Shown piece by piece: positions 10,412 to 21,625 of a DNA stretch of 64,000 nucleotides. The stretch comes from Ampelomyces quisqualis. Lineage: Eukaryota > Ascomycota > Dothideomycetes > Pleosporales > Phaeosphaeriaceae. The stretch spans positions 2,976,001-3,040,000 of the forward strand of contig JAGTXZ010000003.1 of the NCBI GenBank assembly GCA_018398575.1, read 5' to 3'. The notes beneath the pieces were generated by a model that worked only from the letters and a program-made list of their open reading frames with translations, was not told the DNA's origin and ran no database searches. Position 1 is the first letter of the stretch, and every line of letters starts with the position of its first letter. The translations under genes were made by a program, and so were the position numbers.

Positions 10412-11084
10412 TTACAAAGCGAGGAAAGCAAGAGCAGCGGCACCAAGGAGACCAGCAGCGTTGGTAGCCTGAGGAGCACCACCAGTGAACTGCGAAGGCC
10501 TAGGGGTAGATGTACCAGACAAGATGCGCGAGGTAGGTGCAGCGGCACCAGACACCCTGGAGGCAGCTGATGAAACAGCTGGTGCAATAGCTGAGGAGAC
10601 GGTAGCAGCGGTGCTGTATGCAGCAGAGGCCTTGGATGCAGCAGCAGAGGTTGCGCCGGCAGCAGCAGAGGTTGCGCCGGCAGCAGCAGAGGTTGCGCCG
10701 GCAGCGGCAGAGGTTGCGCCGGCAACAGCAGAAGAAACGGCGCCTGGGGCGTTGGGGACTTCGATGGGGATACCGGCGTTCTTGCAAGTCTGCTGGATGG
10801 CAGCGAGGGTGGCAGCCTGGTCGCTGGCCGAGCACGCGCTACTGACACAGGGTTCCACGGTGGCGATGAGGCTTGCGCCCTTTTGACAATGGCAGTTGAA
10901 GTCGGTGAGGCTAGAGCAGCCGTCGCTGGAAAGAGGGCCGACGAGGCAGGACAACTGGGAGGTGTCAGTGATGATAAGATGGGCCAGTGAGACGTGGACG
11001 TACGGCGCATTGCGGGATGCTGTTAAGCTGAGCAGAGGCAACAGAGGCCAAAGCAATGACGGAAGCGATAGCAAAGGTCTTCAT
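10412..11084 (-). CDS. CFEM-domain GPI-anchored protein
   Basis: Secreted cell-surface protein of 207 aa with a fungal-specific CFEM domain. In characterised members this eight-cysteine fold binds haem or acts at the cell wall. Exons 11084-11004 and 10954-10412 flank a 49-nt intron. A signal peptide (MKTFAIASVIALASVASA) precedes the CFEM domain at about residues 20-95, with eight cysteines in the typical order (QCALSC, DGC, FNCHC, PCVSSAC, QTC); the Asp before the third Cys is the haem-ligand position in known members. Then comes an Ala/Ser/Thr stalk made of 7-residue repeats (AGATSAA) and a hydrophobic C-terminus fitting GPI attachment. A TATAAAG box lies about 105 nt upstream. Confidence 0.92.
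10643..10726. repeat. 21-bp in-frame tandem repeat within CFEM gene
   Basis: About four copies of a 21-bp unit (plus-strand form gttgcgccggcagcagcaga + g) encode consecutive AGATSAA heptads in the stalk of the CFEM protein. The unit is a multiple of three, so copy-number change would keep the frame. Confidence 0.85.
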
Positions 11085-11188
11085 TGTAAATGTTGCTTGA
11101 TAGTGAGTGATAGAAGTGAAGTATTGTTATTTTTGCTGGTATAAACGTGAGAGTGTGTTTGCTGTTTGAATGCAGGCTTCCCGAAGCT

Positions 11189-11195
11189 CTTTATA
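11189..11195 (-). promoter_or_regulatory. TATA box of CFEM gene
   Basis: TATAAAG on the minus strand, about 105 nt upstream of the CFEM start codon at 11084. Position and sequence fit a TATA element of a regulated or strongly expressed surface-protein gene. Confidence 0.5.
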
Positions 11196-11781
11196 ATCAC
11201 AATGGGCTGCACTAGCCCTTGGTCATGTCCGCCACAAAGTTTGATCACGGTTTGAGTATTTTTATCGTTATAACGGTAAAGTTGTGGTAATGGTTCTTAG
11301 TAAGGGGGCGTTCTTCTAAAGAACTCAAATATTAAGTTAGGCAAAACTACTCCGTAGACAAATCTTCTTGGCAGAGTAGAGTTGGTCCCCTACTCCAACT
11401 GTACCCCGTTCACAGCAATATATTAGTAGAGACGCTTACAGTAATTAGTAAACTTGAAGTAACAATCTAGCCAACAAAATGCTAGCTGTTCTGTAATGTA
11501 TCGTTGCGTCGGAGTTATCGCTGTCTTGGGTATAACGTTATTACGGGCATGGTTTGGACTGTAGCGGCAAGTGGAGCTGCCCCTGGCCGCGAATGGTTTC
11601 CTGAGGCCGACGACCATCCAGATCTGTCTGGGGAAACTCTACTTCGTAGCGCCGAGCAGTAAACCGGAATGAAGCAACCGCTTGATCGAGAGCTATCCAG
11701 CCAGGCTATATGAGTGTGAGGACGTTACAGAAGGCCGCAAGACTAGGTACTGGATGATAAATATTCATTTCAACCTGATCT
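11196..11781. other. gene-poor interval upstream of CFEM gene
   Basis: About 590 bp, AT-rich around 11240-11460, with one exact TACTCCGTA at 11348-11356. No coding signal. Confidence 0.35.
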
Positions 11782-12089
11782 GAGGCAGATACCATTGATG
11801 CTGGCTGCGTTTTGGCTATCTTGGCCATCTCTCAAGGTGTCGTTGGGGTGGAACGACCAGGGTTCTCCGCAGACAACTACGGCACCGGCACCCTCATGGA
11901 CCAATCCCTGCCCACAACGCACGAGGCCCTCGGTCGTTGTTCTTCTGAAACAGGCGAAATATGAACAATGGACTCATTAGCACTGATTATTTTAGCTTCG
12001 GCGACGGCGAGCTTCCAGATCGGAAGGAGCAACATCTTGTTAAGGTGCCAAGGCCCATGCCCCAGACGCTACAAGCTTTTGCTCGTTAG
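11782..12089 (+). pseudogene. possible decayed coding relic
   Basis: Two adjoining plus-strand frames look protein-like. One is open from about 11782 to a TGA near 11962 (with segments VLAILAISQGVVGVERPG and GTGTLMDQSLPTTHEALG). The other is open from about 11958 to a TAG near 12088 (NNGLISTDYFSFGDGELPD, then VKVPRPMPQTLQAFA). They are out of register by one base and no splice pair joins them well. I do not recognise the family; a remnant of a frameshifted gene is the best reading, at low confidence. Confidence 0.3.
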
Positions 12090-13203
12090 TCTCTTGGCCG
12101 CCGATCCGTTTGATGTGAAGCCAAAAGTCGGCTGCTTTCGGCAAAGCGCGAAGGAAAATCTGGGGGAAAAGGAGGGCAAGTGGAGGCGTAGACTGTCGAC
12201 ACCACGGCCAACGAAATGCATTTTCAGGGCACCCAGACAAAAGAGAAAGATTCTGTGTGCTTATCAGGTGGTGGCAAGGTGCGAGTATGTACGGAGTATG
12301 TAGACAGAATCAATGATCGTCGTCCCGCCCCTGCAGTCCTCCATTTCTTCTTGAGCATCGCTCCCCCGTGCCACCATGTCTATTTCTGCAACCACCTCGC
12401 TTTAGCACATCGCGCCACCCGGTCGGAAGCTACAGCGCTGCGCATGCACGCAATAGTATGAAAGCTTGCGGATGGCTGTCCGCCGCCAGCCGTGCATGGT
12501 CTTTGGCGCCGTGTACCTGCATGTGTGGCGACGAAATCTATAGTTGTTGGGTCACGCTTGAGTCTGGATTTGTAACAATCGAGGCCCTGAAGCACGCTTA
12601 TCAAGTGGTCGAGGCTTCACCCATGGTCTCTTACTCGTGTAGCGTATACATTTGCTACCGTAATGGGGTCTGCGTCATTTCCTTTTGCCTTGAAGCCCAA
12701 TAGAGTTTCTGGTCACGGTCTCCTCGGCATTCTTGCGCCTGGAAAACGTATCCAGCCCTTCACCTCTCCTATGAAATTGCCAATAATATTCATCTTCTTC
12801 CTTCATACTCCGTACAGTCGATTCCTTGAAGGGACACCTCATTTGGCACGGCTGTTGTTATCAACGAGTTGCGCAGTCATGGCCAGCTGCTTGCGCCTCA
12901 GATGCGCGAAGCTTTCACTAGCGTAACTGCACACAACAACCGTACTCCCAGACACGCTGTCCGTCACCGAGCAAGGCATAGGCAAAATCGAAAGTTTTTC
13001 TGTTGACCGTGAAGTACCCAGCCACCCGCCCAAGGTCTTCGATAGGATCAGATACACCAAATCGATCATGATAGCGCCGAGGCAAACATGAAGCAGGAAG
13101 TGATTTGCGAGAAGTCCGACAATCCGAGCGGACTGATTGAAATTGACAATGAGACAATCACCTCTCTTTGAAGTGACTTATGGATTGTCAATCGCAGAAA
13201 ATA
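12090..13203. other. gene-poor interval
   Basis: About 1.1 kb with no recognisable gene. TACTCCGTA-type sites at 12290-12298 and 12806-12814. Confidence 0.35.
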
Positions 13204-13320
13204 CTGTTCGTTGCCAGCACCGATGGAACGCCGAGCGAACTTCAAAGCTTTACAACTCAACGTCAAAAAACGAATTAGAACGTACTCGATAGGAGGAGCT
13301 GAAGCAAACGAAGAGCTTTA
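13204..13320. repeat. dispersed repeat, copy 1
   Basis: About 115 bp closely matching 60844-60976 in the same orientation. Shared blocks include ccagcaccgatggaacgccg, agcgaact.caaagcttt, acgtcaa.aaa and aggaggagctgaagcaaa.gaagagctt. Differences are point changes and small indels; this copy lacks a TACTCCGTA present in the other. No coding frame is shared. Possibly a fragment of a larger transposon or a MITE. Confidence 0.8.
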
Positions 13321-14032
13321 GAATGAAATATCATATAACTAGGAACGATGAAGAATATGAGCTGTGCAGCATAATGTTCCTCCCCGGCCTTTCCGTCAGT
13401 GCTGGTGTGACCACGCCTGGTCAGTAACAACGGGATTTTCAAACTTCGCTAACCCGAGTTTGCAACCAACGTTACACGCGTCCAATATAACTACAAACGG
13501 CAATTCTCAGGCTCCATTCGACATGATCTGGCGGTGTGATTAGAGCATTAAGAGTTCTTGACGTATAGGCGGTTGTGCTGCGGAGAACATGTCATAGTCA
13601 ATCTCTTCCAAGGCGCATCGTGCTGGAAGGTGGTCTCGAACATTGCAGGACAAACCTGAAAAAGCTCCAAACAACGATAGGACTTGCTACAATCTGCCTT
13701 TCGATACGTTGTCCAGAGCAAAGTGATAATGAGCTTCAGTTTGAACCGGGATCATGATTTGCTGGTCGAAGGAACATTGGAGATACCGCAACCTACTGCT
13801 GTTGTTCTGCTGGCGGTGAAGACTACCCGTTCCCCATCAAAGGATTGATGTGGAAGATTTAGCCAGATCCCTCTCTGTAACATTCATTGGAAGTGGCCTG
13901 CGAAGTTCTGCCGGACAGCTAGCGTCATAAGCTAACGTTAGTGACGCGCTAGCAAGCGTCTGACAACTTTCCTCGAGCTTTCGCGCCATACATGGTCACA
14001 ACCTTTGCCAAACGCTTTTTACATCATTCACA
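13321..14032. other. intergenic, PRP46 promoter
   Basis: About 710 bp between the repeat and the PRP46 start; no supported gene. The last part (about 13940-14032) is presumably the PRP46 promoter and leader. Confidence 0.4.
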
Positions 14033-15460
14033 ATGGCAGAACAAGCTGTTCGCACATCTGCGAAACGCACCCGCGACATTTTTGGCGCCGATTTCGCATC
14101 ACCAGTCGCAGCTGCCCCAAATGCCTACGACCCCGCCCTCAAAATTGGCGTGTCCACGCGCATCGCCAACGAGTATGAGAACGTCCGCGAGCTACCGCCT
14201 GCACTCGCCGCCAAGATGGCTACAGCAGCTTCTACTGCGATGGAGCGGCGCAAGAAGATCAGAGCAGCCAATACCGAGGAAAAGGTATCTGATGCCAAGA
14301 TGCAGAGCATGATCGAGGGCGCATCGGAGAGGGCAGACAAGTCGCGGGATGCACAGTCAATGCAGCTCGCATTGAGAGCAGGAGGCAAGGGCGCGGCGCC
14401 AAATGCAAACGGACCTACGCCAATGAGGGACACGCCGTCCAGCGCACTCGTAAGGAAGGACACGGTCAGGCAGGCTCGACCGGAATGGCATCGACCTTGG
14501 AAAGTCTCTCGCGTCATCGCTGGCCATCTCGGCTGGGTACGCTCGCTCTGTGTGGACCCGGACAACCAGTTTTTTGTTTCAGGCGCCGGCGACCGAACTA
14601 TCAAGCTGTGGAATCTTGCAACGGGCGAGCTTCGTTTGACCCTTACTGGACACATTTCGGCGGTGCGAGGAGTCGAGGTCTCGTCCCGGAACCCTTATCT
14701 CTTCAGCTGCGGAGAGGATAAGATGGTAAAGTGCTGGGACCTTGAGACGAACAAGGTCATCCGCCATTACCACGGACATCTTTCCGGCGTCTACAGCCTG
14801 TCACTACATCCTACGTTGGACGTTCTCGTTACTGGCGGTCGCGATGGCGTCGCAAGAGTTTGGGATATGAGGACAAGGACCAATGTGCACGTGTTGGGCG
14901 GACACAAGGGCACGATCAGCAGCGTAAAGTGTCAGGAAGGCGATCCGCAGGTGATGACTGGAAGCATGGACTCGACGATCCGTCTCTGGGATTTGGCGGC
15001 AGGCAAGACGCAGACTGTCTTGACGCATCACAAGAAAAGTGTTCGCACACTGGCCGTACACCCTACAGAGTATACCTTTGCAAGCGGCAGTTCCAACTCG
15101 GCCAAGCAATGGATGTGTCCGCGTGGCGACTTTATGTTGAACTTCCAGCCGGTGAACAGCATCGTCAACACGCTGTCTGTGAATGAAGACAATGTCATGT
15201 TCGCTGGCGGAGATGACGGCAGTGCAACCTTTTACGACTGGAAAACGGGTCACCAATTCCAGAACGTCGAGTCTGTTGTGCAGCCAGGCTCTCTTGATGC
15301 TGAGGCTGGTGTCTTGTGCTCGACATACGATAGGACTGGCCTGCGCTTGATCACAGGACACATAGATAAGACGGTAAGAATCTGGAAGGAAAATGAGGAG
15401 GCCACCGAAGAGACACATCCGCTTGAGTGGAAACCTACACTTGGAAGACAGAAATTCTAG
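14033..15460 (+). CDS. PRP46: pre-mRNA-splicing factor PRP46 (PLRG1 WD40 protein)
   Basis: WD40 subunit of the Prp19-associated (NTC) spliceosome complex, needed for catalytic activation. Intronless, 475 aa, close to the length of PLRG1/Prp46 orthologs. The N-terminal ~150 residues are polar and charged with no fold visible. The beta-propeller starts near residue 160 ([17 protein letters not shown]) and has seven WD-type repeats with the expected signatures: [54 protein letters not shown] (degenerate), [12 protein letters not shown] and [11 protein letters not shown]. The start lies in good context (ACAATGGCA). Long open frames on the opposite strand are shadows. Confidence 0.96.
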   Translation: MAEQAVRTSAKRTRDIFGADFASPVAAAPNAYDPALKIGVSTRIANEYENVRELPPALAAKMATAASTAMERRKKIRAANTEEKVSDAKMQSMIEGASERADKSRDAQSMQLALRAGGKGAAPNANGPTPMRDTPSSALVRKDTVRQARPEWHRPWKVSRVIAGHLGWVRSLCVDPDNQFFVSGAGDRTIKLWNLATGELRLTLTGHISAVRGVEVSSRNPYLFSCGEDKMVKCWDLETNKVIRHYHGHLSGVYSLSLHPTLDVLVTGGRDGVARVWDMRTRTNVHVLGGHKGTISSVKCQEGDPQVMTGSMDSTIRLWDLAAGKTQTVLTHHKKSVRTLAVHPTEYTFASGSSNSAKQWMCPRGDFMLNFQPVNSIVNTLSVNEDNVMFAGGDDGSATFYDWKTGHQFQNVESVVQPGSLDAEAGVLCSTYDRTGLRLITGHIDKTVRIWKENEEATEETHPLEWKPTLGRQKF

Positions 15461-15795
15461 GAGCTAGGAACCTGGCTGCCGTTTGAAAGGAATGGCAGGG
15501 GATCAGGCGTTGACATGGCGAACTGCATTGCAAGTACGGCGTTGGTCTGTTGAAATACCCCATTGCATTTGTTAGCGACTCGGCCATTGCCTCTGCTGCA
15601 GGACCATGTAATTCTACTGCTTATCGGTGACAATGCGTTTGGACAAATACCAAGCCCGGTGAATGTGATCATTGATTGTTGGAAGGCGATCGACGTCAGC
15701 GGCCCAAGCTTCACAACTGGGCTTCGCGACACCAAGCCTCCCGCACCATGGTCCCGTGACCCCAAGATGCCGGAACGGACGCTGCCCGCACGATT

Positions 15796-18700
15796 ATGGC
15801 CCTGAAGCGCAGAGATGGGATCCTCGCCGCCATCGCCGTCTTCGTCGCCTGGGGCTATCTGACCCACTGGCAGCCCAAGCTGCACTTCCTGCCCTACGCC
15901 TTTGTCAGCGGCCTTCTCGCGGCCTTTGCACTGCTGGCATGGCTCGTCCTCACCACGTCATGGAAGCGAGAAGTGCGGCGCGGGGGAGACGTCGACTATG
16001 GTCCGCGCCATATCGCATTCCTCGCGCCCGAGAAGTGGAGGGCGGAGAGGGAGGCCTTGACCAAGAGGCACATGTACATGATGGAGCCCCTCTACCCCGC
16101 GTCTTTCGTCGTCTCGGACAGCATCGACGTGCTGGTCGGCCTGGTACTGCGCGACTTTGTGAAGAGCTGGTATGGCAGCATCAGCAAGAGCCCGACGTTC
16201 GTGAACGAAGTCGACAGGGCGGTGCGGGCGGCCATGGGCGAGATGCGGGATCGCATGCTGGCCGTCGACATGGTCGAGACTGTCGTCTCGCGCATGATCC
16301 CAGTCATCACAGAGCATCTGCGAGCCTCATACGAGGCTGAGCGTCTGGTGCGCGGGCGCAAGTTGTCTCGCAACGTCACAGATTCAGAAGAGCTCGATGT
16401 CGCCATTGCCGCCAAGTACCACGATGGGCGACTGCATCCCGCGGCCTCGCTGGCCTACTCGAACACGAAACCGATCCAGCAACAGCACTTGCGCAGCATC
16501 GTAGCGCGCCTCCTGCCGAAGATCATGCCCCCGAGCATGGCCACCAGTCCTGCTGTCAATGTGCTTATTAAGGAGATTGTGGCATGCGCCGTCTTGTCAC
16601 CGGTGATGCACATGCTTGCCGATCCAGATACGTGGAACCAGCTGATCCAGGGCTATGTAAGAGTGACCTCACCTGTGCGCCATCACGTCTGACAACGACA
16701 GGGCCGAACAGTGCTACAAGAGAGAAAGACTGTCCGCAAGTTGCGAGCTGCGCTCGACGAGCATGCCCCACCCTCGCCGAAAAATCCAAAGACCGTCCAA
16801 TTCCCGAAGCTTGCGCCTGGCGACAATGAACGACGATTCGAGAGATTCATCCGCGCGATTAGACAGACGAATACCCTGGCCGACGCGCGCCGCTTTCGAA
16901 GCGAGATCTCAAGCCAGCTGCGGAAAGACGCCATGATAGAGGCTCAAGACCCCCTACATCTTCGCCGCTTGGAGACGGCTCGCCAAATACTGGACTCAAA
17001 AGTCGCCAATCTAAGCACTGGTGGCACAGTCAGGCAAAAGGTGGCAGCTCAGGAGAAGCCCAAGCACAAGCGGACGTCTTCCAAGTTCGCCAACGCGTCC
17101 CTCCGAGAAGTGCTGTATGATGCCTCAGGTTTATCGTGCTTCATGGAGTTCATGGACCAAGCAGAGCTCATGCGACTTGTGCAATTCTGGATTGTTGTGG
17201 ACGGCATCCGCAACCCGCTAGAAATGGACACTGATGATGCTTCGGAGCACACCAGCTCTTTTTCTACATGGTCCGACTCCGACCGCGCCGATCTCGCTCA
17301 GATCCACGAAACATATCTATCTAAACCCGAGCTCAAGATTTTACCCGAGGCTCGCAAGGCAGTGTCCGCGTTCCTCAAGGCTGGAAGATCAGCGACACCT
17401 TTGCAATACTCGAATGCGCGTCGTTCACTCTTGGAGGCACAGACTGCAGCATATGACCAGTTGCAAGAGCCTTACTTCAGGAGGTTCAAAAGGTCTAACC
17501 TTTACTACAAATGGCTTGCGATGGACGAGGCAGCCAACACTGGCAACAGCGGTGTGAAGACGACGATAGTGGCACGGACTCTTGATCATTCAATCCATGT
17601 GGCCCCAGCCATGTCCAGGACACAATCGGGACAGAAGCTTTCTGTGCAACCACCTCACGGAGACTTACGTAGAGCAGTAGCCTCGTCTTCAGATCTCAAG
17701 AGCCAAGGAGTGACCATCACTACAGACCCGCCGCGGAGGTCTCTTGATTCTGGCACGCCTACAGCCCCTAGAGTAGCTCTCTTTGACGATGATAACGATA
17801 CAGATCCATTGGGACAATCTACAGCAAGCCTCGACTCTGACTACGGGCAAGAACGCACAAGTGGCAATGACCCCCAAGTTGTGGACGCAATGCATGCAGC
17901 CTTGACTGACATCATGGGCGATGAGCCAGAGGGATCTATCTTCTATGATGGGGCCGGCAGTGGGCTACTCGGCCTAGACTCGCAGCAAGGCTCCGTGGAC
18001 CCTCCAAGGGCACTCTCACCCAGCCCCCTCATGCAACACCAACCGCTCTCACCAAGTGCGCTTACGCAGCAAGGAAGAGATAAGCCTAGTATAGCATCAC
18101 TAGGACTTGTAGGCGAGCCGAAGACGCGCGGCGTTTTCAATGATGACCTATTCGGCGACGAGGAAAGGTTCTTAGAGGATGAGATCGAGGATCCAGTTCC
18201 CAAGAACACGACCGAAGATGACGAGATCCATGAAGCTGCCCCAGGAGATCTCGGGCTGGCAGAGGCTATCGACGCACTCACTGCGGACATTGAACGTTTG
18301 GTCACACAAGAGTCGATTGTGGACTCCCTGACCACCAAAGCAGAATTAACGAATAATGCTGCGGAGTTGAGAATCTTGCGCAAGTCGAAAGCTAGTCTGC
18401 AACGAGAAATTCAAAGAAAAGAGTTGCAACGCCAGCAGTATATCGTGCAAGAGAGCGATAATAGCTTGTATGGACGTGCAACAGTACTTATACAGTCGAT
18501 CATGGTCGGTACCGAAGAAGATGGCAAGGAGTATGCTATGTGTAAGTGGGTCAAGTATCACAACATGACACTGCAGCTAACATACACTGCAGATGTTATC
18601 GAAGTCAAGCGCCGTGCTGGTGATCAGATGCCTGCGGCGACTTGGGTCATTTCACGAAGATATAGCCAGTTCCATGATCTGAACAAGAGGCTGCGTGGGA

Positions 18701-19733
18701 AGTTTCCCCAAGTGCGCAATCTTGAATTTCCAAGGCGACAGATGATGCTTAAGCTTCAGAAAGACTTCCTTCATAAGCGCAGGATCGGCCTCGAGAAGTA
18801 TCTGAGGGTGAGCAAAGTCTCAGCTTGAAAATTTCAATAGAGCTGATCAGGCTTGCTAGGAACTCCTACTCATACCGGCCGTGTGTCGAAGTCGCGAGCT
18901 TCGTGCTTTCTTATCGCAAGCGGCGATTAATCCTGCAGACGCACTGCGAAATCAGGACTTGGACTCGAACGACTTTGTGTCACGCATCTACAATTCAGTC
19001 GCCGACGGCATGGAAGAGTTCCTTGGCAATATTCCCGTCCTGGATCAGCTGTCCGTGGCAGGCCAAAACCTTATCTCAGCTGCCACTACCCAACTTGCCA
19101 GTACCAATGGCGCCACCCCGATTTCGGGAAGCCTCGCTTCATCCGGCATACTCGGTGTACCACCCAATACCGACGCCGAAGCAGAAGCAGAACTCCTCGC
19201 TTTCGAGAAGCAAGAACTTCCACCATTCGTCAAGCCGATAACAGATCTGTTCCTTGAGACTTTCGAACTCAATCGCGAGAACAATTGGCTCCGCGGCCGT
19301 GCGGTCATTGTAGTGCTACATCAACTTCTCGGTGGTACCATTGAACGCAAAGTGCGTGAGAGCTTCGATAGTCTTCTATCCGAGAACAATATATCGAAGT
19401 ACATCGACACGCTCAAAGACTCGATGTGGCCCAATGGTCGACTGAAACAAAGCGTGGAGCGAACTTCGCAGGAGAGAGGGAGGAGTCGAAAAGAGGCTGC
19501 AACTGTTCTTAATACTCTGGTCCCTGAGCTGGCGAGCAGTGTAGTCGGTAGGCAGAACGCCCAGATCGCAGCGAGGAAGCTGGAAGGAACGCTGAACAAT
19601 GCGCGGTTGAAGTAAGCCTCTCCCAGTATCATCATTACAAAGGACTTCCCTAACGATGCATAGTACGCACCTTGCATTCACACTTTTGGACGAAATGATT
19701 CACGTACTATTCCCTGAAGTCGGGATAAAGTAA
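15796..19733 (+). CDS. MDM1: MDM1/SNX13-type PXA-RGS-PX-nexin C protein
   Basis: Large membrane-anchored sorting nexin; yeast Mdm1 tethers ER to vacuole and affects lipid droplets. Five exons, 15796-16656, 16702-18541, 18593-18807, 18860-19611 and 19664-19733, give 1245 aa. All four introns (45, 51, 52, 52 nt) have GT..AG ends. Two hydrophobic segments at about residues 10-22 and 34-53 anchor the N-terminus. They are followed by a PXA domain (about 105-290), an RGS-like domain (about 425-560, LREVLYDASGLSCFMEFM), a long acidic linker and coiled coil, and a PX domain (about 880-995, with RRYSQFHDLNKRLR, the phosphoinositide Arg region). The C-terminal nexin domain (about 1085-1245) completes the family architecture. 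Intron 2 is in frame without a stop. Confidence 0.93.
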
Positions 19734-20474
19734 TGCATTTGGAAGCGATTGCATATCCGGCGCTGTTGGTGTCAATTGTAATGCATCGACTAGCAGTTAG
19801 GGTATGGCAGTGAGCGTCACGCATATATTTCGCTCACATTTCGTGCCCAATCATATTCCTTGTCCAAAGAGCTATCTACCATTTTATACTTGCTACTGCC
19901 ATAGTAGCGTTGATACTGCGTTTTCCTTTGAACAGTACTCGCTCACATCATATTCGGGCGAGCTGGTTGCCGAAAGCGTGGCAGCGTTCCGAAATTCGCC
20001 GCGAATGGCTGGGTGTGACTTGCTGTCATGACTTGGTGCCGTAGATGTAGTGGCCCGACATCCCAAGCCGTATGCATTGGTCGTTTTTCAAGCTCTTACC
20101 CTATGTGTGAGCAGAATCTGTAGCCTAATTATATTCTACAAACTTTATCTGGCTATCCAGTCTGCGATTTACTTGGTTGCACAGTACTTTGATACGGTAT
20201 TTGCGTCCTCTATGTCATGTTGCAGCTTTGAGACACTATTGACGAATTTGGCGAATAGTTGATCAATTCTATACGATGGTCGGGCCGAATCTGGGAGAGA
20301 AGTTATACCACCTAGTCACCTACGAGTGTGGGTGGAGGAAGAATGATCCAAGAATCGGAGATGCAGCGAATGACGTCCAGAGTTCCCCGCCTGCTCCTCC
20401 GCGATCCAACCCCACATCCCTGATCCCACATCCCCGCGACACCTGACCGTCCAAACCTCACAAAAGACCTCAAC
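19734..20474. other. intergenic between MDM1 and VPS25
   Basis: About 740 bp with no coding signal; AT-rich around 19800-20260. It should hold the MDM1 terminator and the VPS25 promoter. No repeat recognised. Confidence 0.4.
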
Positions 20475-21143
20475 ATGGCGACCGCGTCCCCCTTACCCAG
20501 CAACGTCTCCACAACCTCCACACTTCCACCATCCCTACCACCACCACCACAAACCGCCTCAACACCAACAGACTTCCAATTCCCCCCCCACTACTCCTTC
20601 CCCCCGTTCTTCACCCTCCAACCCACCGCCTCCACGCGCTCCTCACAACTATCATCCTGGTCCACCCTCATCCAATCCTACTGCCGCCACCACCGCATCT
20701 TCTCCCTCTCGCTCATCGACGCCCTCGAAACACCGCTGTTCAACAACACCGCTCTCCGCCGACGCTTGAATCTGCGCGACGCAAAGGCGATTCTGTCATG
20801 GATGGCCACGTCCGACGGCGGAAATCGCGCGGAATTCGTAGCCGCTGGCAAGAAAAAGGCGTCTGTGTCTGCGTCTGCGGAGGAGGAGGAAGGTGGCAGG
20901 TGTTGGGTTTACTGGCGGCGGCCGGAGGAATGGAGCGCGGTGCTGGAGGAGTGGGTGGAGAGGACGGGGCAGAGGGGCTCGGTGTTGACGCTGTATGAGA
21001 TTGTTGAGGGGGATGCGTCGCGCAAGGAGGAATTTTGGAATATGGATGTGGAGTTGTTGATGAGGAGTTTGGCGGTTAGTGTGAAGAGGGGGAAGGCGCA
21101 GATTTTTGGGGGCGAGGGGAGTGAGGGTGTAAAGTTCTTTTGA
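20475..21143 (+). CDS. VPS25: ESCRT-II subunit VPS25
   Basis: Vps25 recruits ESCRT-III (Vps20) during multivesicular body sorting; ESCRT-II has two Vps25 copies. Intronless, 222 aa against about 200 in yeast. A Ser/Thr/Pro-rich N-terminal extension of some 33 residues precedes the signature FQFPPHYSFPPFFTLQP, the PP(H/Y)-rich motif that contacts Vps22/Vps36. The first winged helix follows (WSTLIQSYCR, PLFNNTALRRRLN, ILSWM). The second winged helix holds WVYWRRPEEWSAVL and a C-terminal LYEIVEG segment. A low-complexity Glu run sits in the linker between them. The gene is convergent with the RTT107-like gene. Confidence 0.93.
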   Translation: MATASPLPSNVSTTSTLPPSLPPPPQTASTPTDFQFPPHYSFPPFFTLQPTASTRSSQLSSWSTLIQSYCRHHRIFSLSLIDALETPLFNNTALRRRLNLRDAKAILSWMATSDGGNRAEFVAAGKKKASVSASAEEEEGGRCWVYWRRPEEWSAVLEEWVERTGQRGSVLTLYEIVEGDASRKEEFWNMDVELLMRSLAVSVKRGKAQIFGGEGSEGVKFF

Positions 21144-21625
21144 AGGAGGAGGGATGGGTCAAGAATGAAGTATACTCCTGCTAGGTTCAGCGGACAATGC
21201 GGCGGGTGCACGCTGTGTAAGTGCGGCGGAGAGAGAAGACGTCAATTGCGTTTGATTGGGAGCGACCTCTGTCAATGAGACATGAGACCCACGTTGAGAC
21301 GCTGTCCAGCCAACCTAGAGCGAGTTTTTGTACCGAGTCAGATGCAACAGCGAAAGGATCGAAAGAAGGACAAGCACAGGAGATGCCAATGCGTCTCTAG
21401 CAGACGACAATATCGTCCGTTACTCTGACCAACAAGATCATATATCCTGTAAAGAGCCTAATCCTACAACTACCAATGCAAGAGTAGCAATGTCAAGCAC
21501 CATTGCCCAACATAGCCCGCACATGAAAGCAAATATTCTGTACGTCCGAAGACCGCTAATCGACTGGTGCCCATGCCCAAACGCCTTTCGCTGTGACCGT
21601 CATGACCATCGTGGTACACTAGGAA
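21144..21625. other. convergent intergenic region
   Basis: About 480 bp between the VPS25 and RTT107-like stop codons; 3' ends of both. No coding signal or repeat. Confidence 0.4.

Noticed and set aside
14125..15418. Long minus-strand frames opposite PRP46
   Set aside because: Shadows of the strongly supported PRP46 coding frame.
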